The notes: generated by a model from the letters alone, not told the origin. 64,000 nucleotides of DNA from Sulfitobacter sp. S190 (GCF_025141935.1 NZ_CP081120.1:3341501-3405500); one strand, 5' to 3'. Positions 24,910 through 34,712 are shown, counted from the first letter of the stretch. A program made the numbers and translations.

Positions 24910-25863
24910 ATGTCCTTGGTTATCCCTATGCCCATGCTGGCGATCTTCCTAAAAACACTGCCATTTTTCGCTTTGATCGGGCTGGGTTACTGGGCGGGAC
25001 GCAGCCGGTTCTTCTCTGCCGAGGCAACGGCCTATCTCACGAAATTCGTGTTCTATTTTGCGCTCTCCGCCATGCTATTCCGATTTGCGGCCAACCTTTC
25101 ATTGGCGGATGTCTGGGATGGCCGGCTGGTGGCGGCCTATCTTTGGGGAACCGCATTCGTCTACGCAATCGCGACACTGGTGTGTCTGCTGCGCGGAGTC
25201 AGCATGGAAATTACGGCGATCGAAGCGCAATGCGCCGTGATCGGAAATGTAGGGTTTCTCGGGGTTCCGATGCTCACGCTTCTGCTGGGGCCGCAGGCAA
25301 TCGGACCGGTCATGCTGGCGCTCGCGATCGATCTGATCGTATTTTCATCGTTGATCGTCATCCTGATTACGCTGTCACGTGACGGTCGGATGAACCTGTC
25401 GGTGCTCAAGGTGGTGGGATTGGGACTTTTGAAAAACCCGATGATCGTGGCGATATCATTGGGGCTTATGTGGTCGGCGTTGCAGATACCGATCCCTGCG
25501 CCGCTTAACGAATTCTTGGCGATCCTCGGCGGGGCCGCGACCCCCGGCGCGCTCTTCGCGATTGGCGCATCGCTGGCTTCCAAATCGGCGGAGCGTTTGT
25601 CTGTCGCGGGATGGCTGAGTTTCTGCAAGCTCGTGCTTCATCCCGCATTTGTGGCCTTTGCCGCGCTCGTCCTGTTCCATGTTGACCCCTACAAAGCAGG
25701 CGTGATCATCGCGGCTGCGGCTCTGCCTGTCGCCGGAAATGTCTACATACTTGCGCAGCACTACAACGTGGCGCCCGCCCGCGCATCGGCTGCGATACTC
25801 GTGTCGACAGCGCTCAGCGTGCTGACCGTCAGCGCGGTGATCGCCTGGGTGACGGGCGCCTGA
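24910..25863 (+). CDS. AEC family transporter (auxin efflux carrier type)
   Basis: A 317-residue membrane protein with about ten hydrophobic segments in the AEC fold, whose members export organic acids such as malate and malonate, or auxin in plants. The NVGFLGVPMLTLLLG segment near residues 112-126 is typical, and the C-terminal half repeats the fold (ALPVAGNVYILAQHY, near 280). The substrate is unknown. A second member of the same family lies at 60150-61064. The ATG at 24910 or 24931 could be the start. It is divergent from the TetR regulator, which makes local regulation plausible. Confidence 0.88.
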   Translation: MSLVIPMPMLAIFLKTLPFFALIGLGYWAGRSRFFSAEATAYLTKFVFYFALSAMLFRFAANLSLADVWDGRLVAAYLWGTAFVYAIATLVCLLRGVSMEITAIEAQCAVIGNVGFLGVPMLTLLLGPQAIGPVMLALAIDLIVFSSLIVILITLSRDGRMNLSVLKVVGLGLLKNPMIVAISLGLMWSALQIPIPAPLNEFLAILGGAATPGALFAIGASLASKSAERLSVAGWLSFCKLVLHPAFVAFAALVLFHVDPYKAGVIIAAAALPVAGNVYILAQHYNVAPARASAAILVSTALSVLTVSAVIAWVTGA

Positions 25864-25934
25864 CACGCTCGCCTCTTGCTGCATTGGGCCTTGATCGCTA
25901 CCCAAGTATACAAATGCTCCCGAAAGGAACTCGA

Positions 25935-26768
25935 ATGAACATCCAGTCCTCCAACGCCTGTCACGGCGGTATCCAGCACGTTGTTACCCACGCATCGACC
26001 GCTACAGGGGGTGATATGACCTTCGCGATTTTCCTGCCGGCTGAGGCAAAAGACGGGCCTGTGCCGGTTCTTTGGTTTCTTTCGGGTCTGACCTGTACCC
26101 ACGAGAACGCGATGGTCAAAGCCGGCGCGCAGGCGTGGGCGGCGGAGCAGGGAATTGCACTGGTGTTTCCCGACACCTCCCCCCGCGGTGAAGATGTTGC
26201 AGACGATGAGGCCTACGATCTGGGTCAGGGAGCAGGGTTCTACGTGAATGCGACACAGGACCCATGGGCCCCGCATTTCCAGATGTGGCAGTATGTGTCC
26301 GAAGAGCTGCCCGCGTTGATCGGCAAGGAGTTCGCTCTCGATATGGACAGGCAGGCCATCACCGGCCATTCGATGGGCGGTCATGGCGCGCTGACGCTTG
26401 CCATGTCTTTGCCCGGCCGCTTCAAGTCGGTGTCGGCGTTCGCCCCGATTGCCCACCCGACCGCCAGCGACTGGGGCCGCAAACAGCTGACAGCCTATCT
26501 GGGCAGTGATGAAAGCACGTGGGCGGCCCACGACAGCACCCTTCTGATGCGCGCGCACGGATTTGACGGGCCAATCCTGATCGATCAGGGCACCGATGAT
26601 CAGTTTCTGGATCTGCTGATGCCCGAAGCCTTGGCCGACGCGATTGTGAAACGTCGCCAAAATGGCATCTTCCGCATGCAAAAGGGCTATGACCATAGCT
26701 ATTTCTTCATATCGACCTTCATGGAAGACCACGTCAATTTCCACGCCGAAGCGCTCTGGTCCGCATGA
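25935..26768 (+). CDS. fghA: S-formylglutathione hydrolase
   Basis: A 277-residue serine esterase of the formaldehyde-detoxification pathway that hydrolyses S-formylglutathione to formate and glutathione. The nucleophile is S146 in [10 protein letters not shown]. The Asp and His are expected in DQGTDDQFL (near 220) and YDHSYFF (near 255). The signature [12 protein letters not shown] near residues 46-57 is characteristic. The start follows an AAAGGAAC site. No glutathione-dependent formaldehyde dehydrogenase lies next to it. It is first in a five-gene operon and overlaps the next gene by 4 nt. Confidence 0.95.
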   Translation: MNIQSSNACHGGIQHVVTHASTATGGDMTFAIFLPAEAKDGPVPVLWFLSGLTCTHENAMVKAGAQAWAAEQGIALVFPDTSPRGEDVADDEAYDLGQGAGFYVNATQDPWAPHFQMWQYVSEELPALIGKEFALDMDRQAITGHSMGGHGALTLAMSLPGRFKSVSAFAPIAHPTASDWGRKQLTAYLGSDESTWAAHDSTLLMRAHGFDGPILIDQGTDDQFLDLLMPEALADAIVKRRQNGIFRMQKGYDHSYFFISTFMEDHVNFHAEALWSA

Positions 26769-27220
26769 CGGCCGTTTACGTTGACGCAGATGCCTGTCCG
26801 GTAAAGGCAGAGGCGGAAAAAGTGACGACGCGGCACGGCCTGCAGCTTTTCATCGTGTCCAACGGCGGCCTTCGGCCGTCGCCGCATCCTCTTGTGCAAA
26901 CGGTTATCGTTCCCGATGGTCCGGACGTTGCGGACATGTGGATTGCCGATCGCGCAGGGGTCGGCGACGTGGTCGTAACCGGTGACATACCTCTGGCGGC
27001 AAAATGCGTGGAGGCCGGGGCACGGGTTCTCAAACACAACGGCGAAGCCCTGACCCGCGCAAATATCGGGAATGTGCTGGCGACGCGTGATCTGATGACG
27101 GACCTGCGGGCGGCAGACCCCTTTCGGCAAGGGGGCGGCAAAGGCTTTACAAAGGCGGACCGGTCGCGCTTTCTGGAGGCGTTGGAGCGCGAAATCCGCG
27201 CAGCCCAGAGGGACAGCTGA
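26765..27220 (+). CDS. YaiI/YqxD family (DUF188) protein
   Basis: A 151-residue protein of the DUF188 (YaiI/YqxD) family with the N-terminal [13 protein letters not shown] motif and the [18 protein letters not shown] stretch near residues 75-92, a PIN-like nuclease pattern with several acidic residues. No confirmed activity is known to me. It overlaps fghA (ATGA) and is followed by the HAD gene after 23 nt. Confidence 0.9.
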   Translation: MTAVYVDADACPVKAEAEKVTTRHGLQLFIVSNGGLRPSPHPLVQTVIVPDGPDVADMWIADRAGVGDVVVTGDIPLAAKCVEAGARVLKHNGEALTRANIGNVLATRDLMTDLRAADPFRQGGGKGFTKADRSRFLEALEREIRAAQRDS

Positions 27221-27243
27221 ACGCGCAAGCTATTGCGGAAAGG

Positions 27244-27870
27244 ATGACTATGACGCCCGAGGCGGTAGTATTTGATATCGGAAACGTCCTGATCGAGTGG
27301 CAACCCGAACGCTTTTTCGATGTGGAAGTCGGCCGTGAACGCCGCATTGCCATGTTTGACGCAGTCGATTTGCATTCGATCAACGACCGGTCTGACATGG
27401 GCGAGGATATCGCAGTTGTTATCGCGGAAGCGGCTGACCGATACCCCGAATTCCGCGACGAAATTCTGTTGTGGAATGAGCGGTGGATCGATATCGCCTC
27501 TCCCGCTATCGACCATTCGGTCCGACTGATGAGCGCCCTTCAATCGAAGGGAATTCCTGTATATTCGCTTACCAATTTCGGGATGCAGACCTATGATATC
27601 GCGGCGCGCAAATATCCGTTCTTGCGTCAGTTCGATCGCGATTTCATCTCCGGCCACATGAAGGTGATCAAACCCGATCCCGCAATCTACCGGATGCTCG
27701 AAAAGGGTTCGGGGCTGAGCGGCGGCGCGCTCTTGTTCGCCGACGACCGCAGCGACAACATTGAGGCTGCGGCCGCGCGGGGATGGCAAACCCATCTTTT
27801 CGAGACTCCGCAGGGCTGGGCCGACCGACTTGTCTCGGCAGGACTGTTGCGCGCGGACGAAGCGGCATGA
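27244..27870 (+). CDS. HAD-superfamily hydrolase (class IA)
   Basis: A 208-residue HAD phosphatase-like enzyme. Motif I is FDIGNVL near residues 10-16, in which the second aspartate typical of phosphatases (DxD) is replaced by Gly (DIGNV). This is common in the haloacid dehalogenase/epoxide hydrolase N-terminal or YihX-type groups. Motif II is SLTNFG, motif III is K in GHMKVIKPDP, and motif IV is FADDRSDNIEAA. The YihX-like sugar-phosphate phosphatases share this DIGNVL motif. The stop overlaps the next gene (ATGA). The substrate is unknown. Confidence 0.88.
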   Translation: MTMTPEAVVFDIGNVLIEWQPERFFDVEVGRERRIAMFDAVDLHSINDRSDMGEDIAVVIAEAADRYPEFRDEILLWNERWIDIASPAIDHSVRLMSALQSKGIPVYSLTNFGMQTYDIAARKYPFLRQFDRDFISGHMKVIKPDPAIYRMLEKGSGLSGGALLFADDRSDNIEAAAARGWQTHLFETPQGWADRLVSAGLLRADEAA

Positions 27871-28787
27871 GCCGTATTCCGATCATTCCCTTTGAAGCGG
27901 GTGAGGCTCTGATGGACTGGCGGGCGCTGACCGACGCCTTTGTCGCTGGGCATAAATTTCCGGAGGCCGAGATCGGCGATACATTTCTCTACCGCGATCC
28001 GGATACGCTGCTCAGCCGCGCAGCATGGATTGATGGTCTGGGCATGGCGGTCAAATCTGCGACGGTCTTTCCCGGCAACACCGCCCGGGGCAAGCCGAAT
28101 ATCAACGGTGGCGTCAGTCTTTACAGCGATACAGACGGCACGCTCGAGGCAATTGTCGACTTTCATTTGGTGACCAAATGGAAAACTGCGGGCGACAGTC
28201 TTTTGGCCGCGCGAAAGCTCGCCCGTCCGGACAGCCGCACGATCCTTCTGGTCGGTGCCGGATCTGTGGCGCGGTCTTTGCACGCGGCGTACTCGGCAAT
28301 CTTTGCCGACGCGCAATTTCTTGTCTGGAACCGGACCCACGCCAAGTCGCAGGCGTTTGCCGACAGTCTGGATCGGACCACTGCGAGCAAAGACCTGCAG
28401 CAGGCTGTCGGCGACGCTGACATCATCGGCAGCGCGACCATGACAACAGAACCCGTAATCAAGGGCGATTGGTTGCAGCCGGGCCAGCATATTGATCTGA
28501 TTGGCGCGTATCGCCCTGACATGCGCGAAGTTGATGACACCGCCCTGTCCCGTGCGCGTGTGTTTCTGGACAGTTTCGCGACCACCATCGGGCATATTGG
28601 CGAAATCGCGATCCCCCTCGCCTCGGGCGCTTTGAAGCGTGATGACATCGTGGCAGATTTTTACGATCTCGATTCATTTGTCCGCCATGATCCGTCAGAA
28701 ATCACCTTGTGCAAAAACGGCGGTGGTGCACATCTCGATCTGATGACCAGTCGGTATATTCTTGACCGCTGGAACGCGACACGGTGA
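27867..28787 (+). CDS. Ornithine cyclodeaminase/mu-crystallin family protein
   Basis: A 306-residue NAD(P)-binding protein of the ornithine cyclodeaminase/mu-crystallin family. The Rossmann motif is VGAGSVARSLHAAY near residues 127-140, and GGVSLYSDTDG precedes it. Members act as ornithine cyclodeaminase, ketimine reductase or alanine/lysine dehydrogenases, so the substrate is open. It starts at 27867, overlapping the HAD gene (ATGA); the frame is open for 84 nt upstream, but that is inside the HAD gene. The downstream hydrolase overlaps it by 4 nt. Confidence 0.9.
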   Translation: MSRIPIIPFEAGEALMDWRALTDAFVAGHKFPEAEIGDTFLYRDPDTLLSRAAWIDGLGMAVKSATVFPGNTARGKPNINGGVSLYSDTDGTLEAIVDFHLVTKWKTAGDSLLAARKLARPDSRTILLVGAGSVARSLHAAYSAIFADAQFLVWNRTHAKSQAFADSLDRTTASKDLQQAVGDADIIGSATMTTEPVIKGDWLQPGQHIDLIGAYRPDMREVDDTALSRARVFLDSFATTIGHIGEIAIPLASGALKRDDIVADFYDLDSFVRHDPSEITLCKNGGGAHLDLMTSRYILDRWNATR

Positions 28788-29698
28788 TCACAGCACTGGT
28801 CAGCCTTGCACTGGTCCTTGCCATCGTAATCTGGCCGTTTTACCGCGAACGCCTGCGCCCTGAAATGGACGACAGCCTGCGGGGCCGCGCGGTTGGGCAG
28901 TTTGCGGAATTACCGGCAGGCACCACGCATTTTCAGTTTCTCGGACCGGAAAACGGCCCCTTGGTCGTTTGTGTTCATGGTCTGACCACACCGTCCTTCA
29001 TGTGGCATGCTATCGCCAAATCGCTCGCGGATGCCGGAGCGCGCGTCCTGATCTACGATTTGTACGGTCGCGGATATTCGGCGCGTCCCGAGGGCGCACA
29101 GACAACCGCGTTCTTCGTGACGCAATTGACCCATTTGCTGGACCACGTAAATGCGCGGCAGCATATGACTTTGCTGGGATATTCGATGGGCGCGCGCATT
29201 GCTGCGAACTTTGCCGCGCAGCACCCCGACCGCACGGATGCAATTGTCATGGTCGCACCTGCTCTTTCAGGGATAGTAGAGAACAGGTTTCTGGAAACGG
29301 TACGCCGCTGGCGGTTTTTTGGCCGGTGGCTGATGCTCGCAGATTATCCGCGCCGCTTTCGCAGCCAGATGCGCCGGGACGCAGCCGCCCCGCAGGCGAT
29401 CGTCGACCAGCAGATCGCACAGCTTGATACAAAAGGATATCTACCGGCCATCCGTTCAAGTCTGCGGCACGCGCTGCGGCATTCGGCGCAGGGCGACATC
29501 CGGCGCATCGCCCGCGCAGGTATTCCTACGCTTGCCATCTGGGCGGAGGATGACGCTGTGATACCGCGCACGACGATCGGCGATCTGACAGAATGGTACC
29601 GTGATGCGCAGCATACGGTTGTAAAGGGCGCGGGCCACGGTCTGCCCTATACGCATCCGAACGCGGTGGCGGACGCAATCATCGGTCAGTTGGACTGA
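28784..29698 (+). CDS. Membrane-anchored alpha/beta hydrolase
   Basis: A 304-residue alpha/beta hydrolase with an N-terminal hydrophobic anchor (residues 2-18). The nucleophile elbow is GYSMGA near residues 127-132, the oxyanion region is HGLTTPSFMW, and the Asp and His are expected in WAEDDAVIP and GAGHGLPYT. The start is a GTG sharing 4 nt with the previous gene, so it closes the fghA operon. The substrate is not evident; lipase- or esterase-type activity on membrane lipids would fit an anchored enzyme. Confidence 0.85.
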   Translation: MITALVSLALVLAIVIWPFYRERLRPEMDDSLRGRAVGQFAELPAGTTHFQFLGPENGPLVVCVHGLTTPSFMWHAIAKSLADAGARVLIYDLYGRGYSARPEGAQTTAFFVTQLTHLLDHVNARQHMTLLGYSMGARIAANFAAQHPDRTDAIVMVAPALSGIVENRFLETVRRWRFFGRWLMLADYPRRFRSQMRRDAAAPQAIVDQQIAQLDTKGYLPAIRSSLRHALRHSAQGDIRRIARAGIPTLAIWAEDDAVIPRTTIGDLTEWYRDAQHTVVKGAGHGLPYTHPNAVADAIIGQLD

Positions 29699-29701
29699 CG
29701 G

Positions 29702-30952
29702 CTACGCTGACGCAGGCAGTCCGACGGGCCGTTCGCGTACGGGCAGATGGACAATCGCACTGAAGGCACCGACCGCCACACCAATCCACCAAACCGTGGT
29801 GTAGCTGCCGTAGGCGTCGTACATCCGTCCGCCCAACCACACACCGATAAAGCTGCCGAGCTGATGGCTGAAAAAGATGATGCCATAAAGCGTGCCCATG
29901 TACCGCAGCCCGTAGATATGCGCGACCAGACCCGATGTCAGCGGGACAGTCGCCAGCCAAAGCGACCCCATCAGGATCGAAAAGACGATAACCGAAACCG
30001 GCGTGATCGGCAGAATGATGAAAACCGCCGCAACGATGGTCCGGCCCGTGTAGATGCCGGCCAAGAGGTACTTGCGCGAGTATCGCTTACCCGCCCAGCC
30101 CGCCAGCAACGTGCCCCCCACATTAGCAGCCCCTATCAGCGATATCGCAACCGCGCCCAACGCGGATGTCGACGTGATGCCGATGTTGTGCAGAACGCCG
30201 CCCGGCATAATCGGCCCGCACATCTCTGTCACGAAGGCCGGGAAGTGTGCGGTGATAAACGCCAGCTGATAGCCACACGAGAAAAAGCCGAGGAAAATCA
30301 GCGTATAGCTGGGATCGCGCAGCGCCCGCCCGACAATGGTGGACATGCTTTCTTCCAGCTCGGTCCGCGTGGCGGTCTGTGGCGACCGCATAAAAGGCAG
30401 CGTCAGGATCATCGACAAAATGACGACGGCGAAGACGGTGAACACCATTTGCCAGCTCAGAAAGCTCAACATCCATTCGGCTACCGGTGCGCCAAAAATC
30501 TGTCCGGCACTGCCCGCGGCGGTCACGATTGCGAGCGCCATGGAGCGGTTGTCGTCGGATGCCGCACGCCCCACCACCGCCAGTATCACGCCAAAACCTG
30601 TCCCCGCGATCCCGAAGCCCACCAGCCACGCGTATGTCTGATGGGCGATTGGCGTATCGGAGCCCGCGGAGAGGATGAGACCTAGCGCATATATGACCGC
30701 GCCCATGATGATGGCTTTGCGGTCCCCGATCTTTTCCGCAATCGCACCGAAAATCGGCTGGCCGATGCCCCACGCCAAATTCTGGATCGCGATCGCAAGC
30801 GAGAATTCCGCGCGCAGCCACCCGAATTCCTCTGCGATGGGGATCTGGAAAACCCCGAAAGACGCCCGAATGGCAAAGCTGACCATGATGATGACACACC
30901 CGACGACCAGCACGGGCGAGAAAAGCGATGCAGGTTTTGTGTCGGTTGTCAT
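29702..30952 (-). CDS. MFS transporter
   Basis: A 416-residue major facilitator with about 12 TM segments. The loop 2-3 motif is GAIAEKIGDRKAI (near residues 65-77). The arrangement VFQIPIAEEFGW, SLAIAIQNLAWGIGQP is typical of the oxalate/formate antiporter-like or monocarboxylate family of MFS proteins. The substrate is unknown. The ATG at 30952 is preferred over longer forms because the upstream 26 codons are not hydrophobic or conserved in style. It is divergent from zapE across a region containing the palindrome CAATCGATTG (31010-31019). Confidence 0.92.
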   Translation of the reverse strand: MTTDTKPASLFSPVLVVGCVIIMVSFAIRASFGVFQIPIAEEFGWLRAEFSLAIAIQNLAWGIGQPIFGAIAEKIGDRKAIIMGAVIYALGLILSAGSDTPIAHQTYAWLVGFGIAGTGFGVILAVVGRAASDDNRSMALAIVTAAGSAGQIFGAPVAEWMLSFLSWQMVFTVFAVVILSMILTLPFMRSPQTATRTELEESMSTIVGRALRDPSYTLIFLGFFSCGYQLAFITAHFPAFVTEMCGPIMPGGVLHNIGITSTSALGAVAISLIGAANVGGTLLAGWAGKRYSRKYLLAGIYTGRTIVAAVFIILPITPVSVIVFSILMGSLWLATVPLTSGLVAHIYGLRYMGTLYGIIFFSHQLGSFIGVWLGGRMYDAYGSYTTVWWIGVAVGAFSAIVHLPVRERPVGLPASA

Positions 30953-31065
30953 CGTGTCAGTCTCGTTCAGGGCGCAGATCAGTTTGCACCGCGCTGGTAG
31001 GTCGTCAAGCAATCGATTGTATGCACACACTTTCCAACGATCTCCTGCGCGGGTAGGACAGTTTC

Positions 31066-32148
31066 ATGACCAGTTTGCGCCGCACATATGAAGACCTGAT
31101 CGCCGAAGGAAAGCTGCAGCCTGATCCCGCCCAGGAAGCAGTCATGCCGGAATTCGACCGCATCCGCGACGCGCTGATGGTGCCCGTCAAAAAGGGCCTG
31201 TTCCGACGCGCGCCGGAACCGCCGAAAGGTCTTTACCTTTGGGGTGGTGTGGGGCGCGGAAAATCGATGTTGATGGATCTCTTTGTCGACAGCCTCGATG
31301 ATATTCCCGCGCGCCGCGTCCACTTTCACGCTTTCATGCAGGAAATTCACGCGGCGATGCACGAGGTCCGCAAAACCGGCGCAGATGACGCAATTGCGCC
31401 TGTGGCCGACGCTGTCGCCAAATCTGTCCGGCTGCTTGCATTTGACGAGATGCAGATCACCGACATCACCGATGCAATGATCGTGGGGCGGCTGTTCGAA
31501 AAGCTGTTCGCTGCCGGTATTGTGGTCATCACCACGTCGAACCGTATTCCGGATGATCTTTATAAAGATGGATTGAACCGCAATCTGTTTGTGCCGTTTA
31601 TCGAGCTGATCAAGGACCGTATGGTCGTGCACGAACTTGCCAGCCCTACGGACTACCGGCAGGACAGATTGGCGGGCAGTCCTGTTTACTTCACCCCCGC
31701 CAATGCCGAGGCCCGCACCGCGATGGCTGCCGTTTGGCGCGATCTGACAGGCGGAGAGGCCGAACCGCTGACCCTGACGGTGAAGGGCCGCAGCGTGACG
31801 CTGCCGGGGTTCCGCAATGGCATCGGCCGGGCGCGTTTCCATGATCTGTGCGGGGTACCCTTGGGACCTGCCGATTACCTTGCCGTGGCCGAAACTGTGC
31901 GGGTTCTGGTGCTGGATGATATTCCGACCCTTGGACGGAGCAATTTTAACGAAGCGAAACGTTTCGTCACGCTGATTGACGCTCTTTACGAGGCAAAAGT
32001 CCGGCTCATCTGTTCGGCTGCGGCGGCGCCGGAAATGCTGTATCTTGAAGGTGAGGGCACGTTTGAATTCGAACGCACCGCGTCACGCCTGCGCGAAATG
32101 CAAAGCGAAGACTGGGTGCAGCGACCCGACAGCGAGATCGGGCGCTAG
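31066..32148 (+). CDS. zapE: Cell division protein ZapE (AFG1-like ATPase)
   Basis: A 360-residue ATPase of the AFG1/ZapE family. The P-loop is GGVGRGKSMLMD with K66, Walker B is LAFDEMQITD (near residues 125-134), and the arginine-finger region NRIPDDLYKDG follows. In E. coli ZapE binds FtsZ at the late division ring; the mitochondrial relative Afg1 works in membrane protein quality control. The length is normal. The stop shares CTAG (32145-32148) with the convergent small membrane protein gene. Confidence 0.95.
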   Translation: MTSLRRTYEDLIAEGKLQPDPAQEAVMPEFDRIRDALMVPVKKGLFRRAPEPPKGLYLWGGVGRGKSMLMDLFVDSLDDIPARRVHFHAFMQEIHAAMHEVRKTGADDAIAPVADAVAKSVRLLAFDEMQITDITDAMIVGRLFEKLFAAGIVVITTSNRIPDDLYKDGLNRNLFVPFIELIKDRMVVHELASPTDYRQDRLAGSPVYFTPANAEARTAMAAVWRDLTGGEAEPLTLTVKGRSVTLPGFRNGIGRARFHDLCGVPLGPADYLAVAETVRVLVLDDIPTLGRSNFNEAKRFVTLIDALYEAKVRLICSAAAAPEMLYLEGEGTFEFERTASRLREMQSEDWVQRPDSEIGR

Positions 32149-32366
32149 TTTCCTGCGGAAACGTTCAACAAAACGGCATCGTCCCGGCTTACTTCGTCGT
32201 CCATGTCGTACGGCACGTCACTGAAATCAGCGGGATGGTACGGAGCCTGCATGTTCAGCAGTGTCAATGCACCTGCCGCCATAACCGCGAGTGCCGCGGC
32301 AATAACGATCAATTGGCGCCCGAACGCCGGACGGTTTTCGCCTGGTGTAATCTGCTGGTTGCTCAT
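32145..32366 (-). CDS. Small single-TM protein of unknown function
   Basis: A 73-residue protein with one TM helix (about residues 18-40: QLIVIAAALAVMAAGALTLL), a short cytoplasmic N-terminus and an acidic C-terminal tail of about 33 residues (DVPYDMDDEVSRDD). It starts 118 bp beyond the folC stop on the same strand and ends on the zapE stop. I do not recognise a family. Its composition and position make it a probable true gene. Confidence 0.65.
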   Translation of the reverse strand: MSNQQITPGENRPAFGRQLIVIAAALAVMAAGALTLLNMQAPYHPADFSDVPYDMDDEVSRDDAVLLNVSAGN

Positions 32367-32484
32367 CGTGTTTCCTCGGTCTTGTCCGGTGGCCTGCCTC
32401 TGGGGCGCCTACCTTGTCGTTGGGTCAAGATATAGAAGCCACGCCGCGTTCCGGTCAATATCGAGTAGATTGATGAAGGAAACT

Positions 32485-33759
32485 CTAAGCGTTCTCGCGC
32501 AGGATGTTGCCAGCAAGATACAGCGAACCGCAGATGAGCACCCGCGCATCGGGATTGATCGAAAGGATCGCTCCGAGCGCGTTTGAGACGGTGTTCGAAA
32601 CATGGGCATCCATTCCGACGCCCGCGGCCATCTTTGCCGTCTCGGATGCTTCAAGGGTTGCCGCTTCCCCCGGGATCGATACTGCAAAAAGCCCTTCGAC
32701 CTGCGTGGCGAGCGGGGATAGGTACCCTGCGGTATCCTTGGTATTGAGCATGCCACAGATCAGATATGTCGGTCGCCGTGGCAGCTCTTGCAAAACCTCG
32801 GCGAGCGCGTGCCCCGCGGCCGGGTTGTGGCCACCGTCGAGCCAGATATCGGCGTTTCCTGCCTGTTCAACCAATGGCCCCTCCTTGAGAAGCTGCATTC
32901 GTGCAGGCCAATACGGCTTGGAAACGGCTGCTTCGCACGCGTCCTCGCCGCATCCCAACTGGCGCAATACGTTCAGCGCCATGCCGGCATTCTGGACCTG
33001 ATGCGCACCGGGCAACCGCGGCAAAGGAAGGTCCAGTAATCCGGTTTCATCCTGATAGACCAGCCTGCCCGCTTCACGGGAGACCTGCCAATGCTGGCCG
33101 AAAATTTGCAACGGCGCGAAATGGCGTGCGGCAACCGCCTCGATCACGTCCAACCCTTCGGAGGCCTGCGGACCCACGACACACGGCACCCGACGTTTGA
33201 TGATGCCCGCCTTTTCGCCAGCAATCTCGGGAAGTGTGTTCCCCAAAAACTGCTGATGATCCAGCGACACCGGGGTGATTACCGTCATGACAGGATCATC
33301 AACCACGTTCGTGGCATCCAGACGGCCGCCCAACCCGACTTCGAGCAGGGTATAATCCGCCGGTGTACGGGCAAAGGCCAGCAATGCAGCGCAGGTCGTG
33401 ATTTCGAAATAGGTGATTTCGGCATCGCCATTCGCGGCGTAGCACTCGTCCAACACAGCGCTGAGCGCGTCCTCTTCGATCAGCTCTCCGGCAAGGCGAA
33501 TGCGTTCATTGAAGCGAGCAAGGTGGGGCGAGGTATAGGCATGCACGCGTTTGCCCGCGGCCTCCAATCCCGCGCGGATCATCGCTTGGGTGGACCCTTT
33601 GCCATTTGTTCCCGCGATGTGGATCACACCGGGCAGATCGTCTTGCGGGTTCCCGAGCGCTTTCAGCAGGCAGTACATCCGATCCAGCGTCAGATCGATC
33701 ACCTTGGGGTGCAATGCCATCATCCGCTCGAGGATGTGGTCCGATGTGCGCGCCGTCAT
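32485..33759 (-). CDS. folC: Bifunctional folylpolyglutamate/dihydrofolate synthase
   Basis: A 424-residue Mur-ligase-like enzyme that adds glutamate to dihydropteroate and folates. The P-loop is AGTNGKGST near residues 48-56, followed by TSPHLARFNERI and the YTLLEVGLGGRLDATN segment that carries the Mg ligand. The C-terminal domain contains WLDGGHNPAAG. It overlaps accD by 4 nt (ATGA), the accD-folC order seen in many proteobacteria. Confidence 0.95.
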   Translation of the reverse strand: MTARTSDHILERMMALHPKVIDLTLDRMYCLLKALGNPQDDLPGVIHIAGTNGKGSTQAMIRAGLEAAGKRVHAYTSPHLARFNERIRLAGELIEEDALSAVLDECYAANGDAEITYFEITTCAALLAFARTPADYTLLEVGLGGRLDATNVVDDPVMTVITPVSLDHQQFLGNTLPEIAGEKAGIIKRRVPCVVGPQASEGLDVIEAVAARHFAPLQIFGQHWQVSREAGRLVYQDETGLLDLPLPRLPGAHQVQNAGMALNVLRQLGCGEDACEAAVSKPYWPARMQLLKEGPLVEQAGNADIWLDGGHNPAAGHALAEVLQELPRRPTYLICGMLNTKDTAGYLSPLATQVEGLFAVSIPGEAATLEASETAKMAAGVGMDAHVSNTVSNALGAILSINPDARVLICGSLYLAGNILRENA

Positions 33760-34697
33760 TTTGTGTCGGCTTCGGCATCTTCCGCCGCAGCGATGTCTGC
33801 GTCGCTTTCGGGTTTTGCAGGCGCAGGCAGATCACCCCAGACCGCCGGCGGCATGCCCAAAAGCATGCGGGTGATGGTGATCAGTTCGCGTCGCATGTCG
33901 GTGCGTGGCGTCACACGGTCCAGCATCCCGTGCTCGAGAAGATATTCCGCGCGCTGGAAGCCTTCGGGCAGCTTTTCCCGGATCGTCTGTTCAATCACCC
34001 GGGGACCGGCAAAACAGATCAGCGCGTTGGGCTCGGCGATATGGACATCGCCCAGCATCGCATAGCTGGCTGTCACACCGCCTGTCGTCGGATGTGTCAA
34101 AACAACGATGTAGGGCAGATTTGCTTCTTTGAGCATCTGGATCGCCACGGTGGTACGCGGCATCTGCATCAGGCTGAGGATGCCTTCTTGCATGCGGGCC
34201 CCGCCGGCCGCCGAGAACAGCACCAGCGGACGGTGCAGCTTCACGGCTTCTTCGGCCGCGGCGATAATCGCGTTGCCGACATACATCCCCATCGACCCCG
34301 CCATAAAGCTGAAGTCCTGCGCGCAGGCCACGATCGGCGTGCGCCCGATTTCCCCCGTCGCAACCAGCATCGCCTCGGCTTCACCGGTCTGCTTTTGTGC
34401 AGCGCGCAACCGGTCCGGGTATTTCTTCTGATCGCGGAATTGCAGTGGATCGGTGGTCGGGGCGGGTACCGCGACCTCGTTGAAGATGCCGCCATCGAAC
34501 AACGCACCAAACCGCGCCCGTGGGGTGATGTGCATATGGTGGCCGCAGTTGGTGCAGACGTTGAGATTATCCGCAAGTTCCCGGTGGAACAGCATCGTGC
34601 CGCAATCGTCGCATTTCGTCCAAAGGTTCTCGGGCGTTTCGCGACGCGAGAAGATCGAATTGATGCGCGGACGCACGTAGTTGTTGATCCAGTTCAT
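33756..34697 (-). CDS. accD: Acetyl-CoA carboxylase carboxyltransferase subunit beta
   Basis: A 313-residue subunit of the acetyl-CoA carboxylase carboxyltransferase, which with AccA moves CO2 from biotin to acetyl-CoA for fatty acid synthesis. The N-terminal zinc ribbon has C29, C32, C48 and C51, and the crotonase-fold core carries SAAGGARMQEG and HPTTGGVTASYA. The ATG at 34697 follows AAAAGG. A perfect hairpin lies just upstream. It overlaps folC. Confidence 0.96.
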   Translation of the reverse strand: MNWINNYVRPRINSIFSRRETPENLWTKCDDCGTMLFHRELADNLNVCTNCGHHMHITPRARFGALFDGGIFNEVAVPAPTTDPLQFRDQKKYPDRLRAAQKQTGEAEAMLVATGEIGRTPIVACAQDFSFMAGSMGMYVGNAIIAAAEEAVKLHRPLVLFSAAGGARMQEGILSLMQMPRTTVAIQMLKEANLPYIVVLTHPTTGGVTASYAMLGDVHIAEPNALICFAGPRVIEQTIREKLPEGFQRAEYLLEHGMLDRVTPRTDMRRELITITRMLLGMPPAVWGDLPAPAKPESDADIAAAEDAEADTK

Positions 34698-34712
34698 GCT
34701 GCACCTTTTCGC

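Noticed and set aside
27244..27870. HAD protein as phosphoglycolate phosphatase
   Set aside because: Motif I is DIGNV, lacking the second Asp of DxD phosphatases of that type.
28784..29698. Alpha/beta hydrolase as a haloalkane dehalogenase or epoxide hydrolase
   Set aside because: Nucleophile elbow is GYSMGA with Ser, not Asp.
31010..31019. Palindrome CAATCGATTG between the MFS gene and zapE as an operator
   Set aside because: A single 10-bp palindrome with no adjacent regulator; too little support to annotate as a site.
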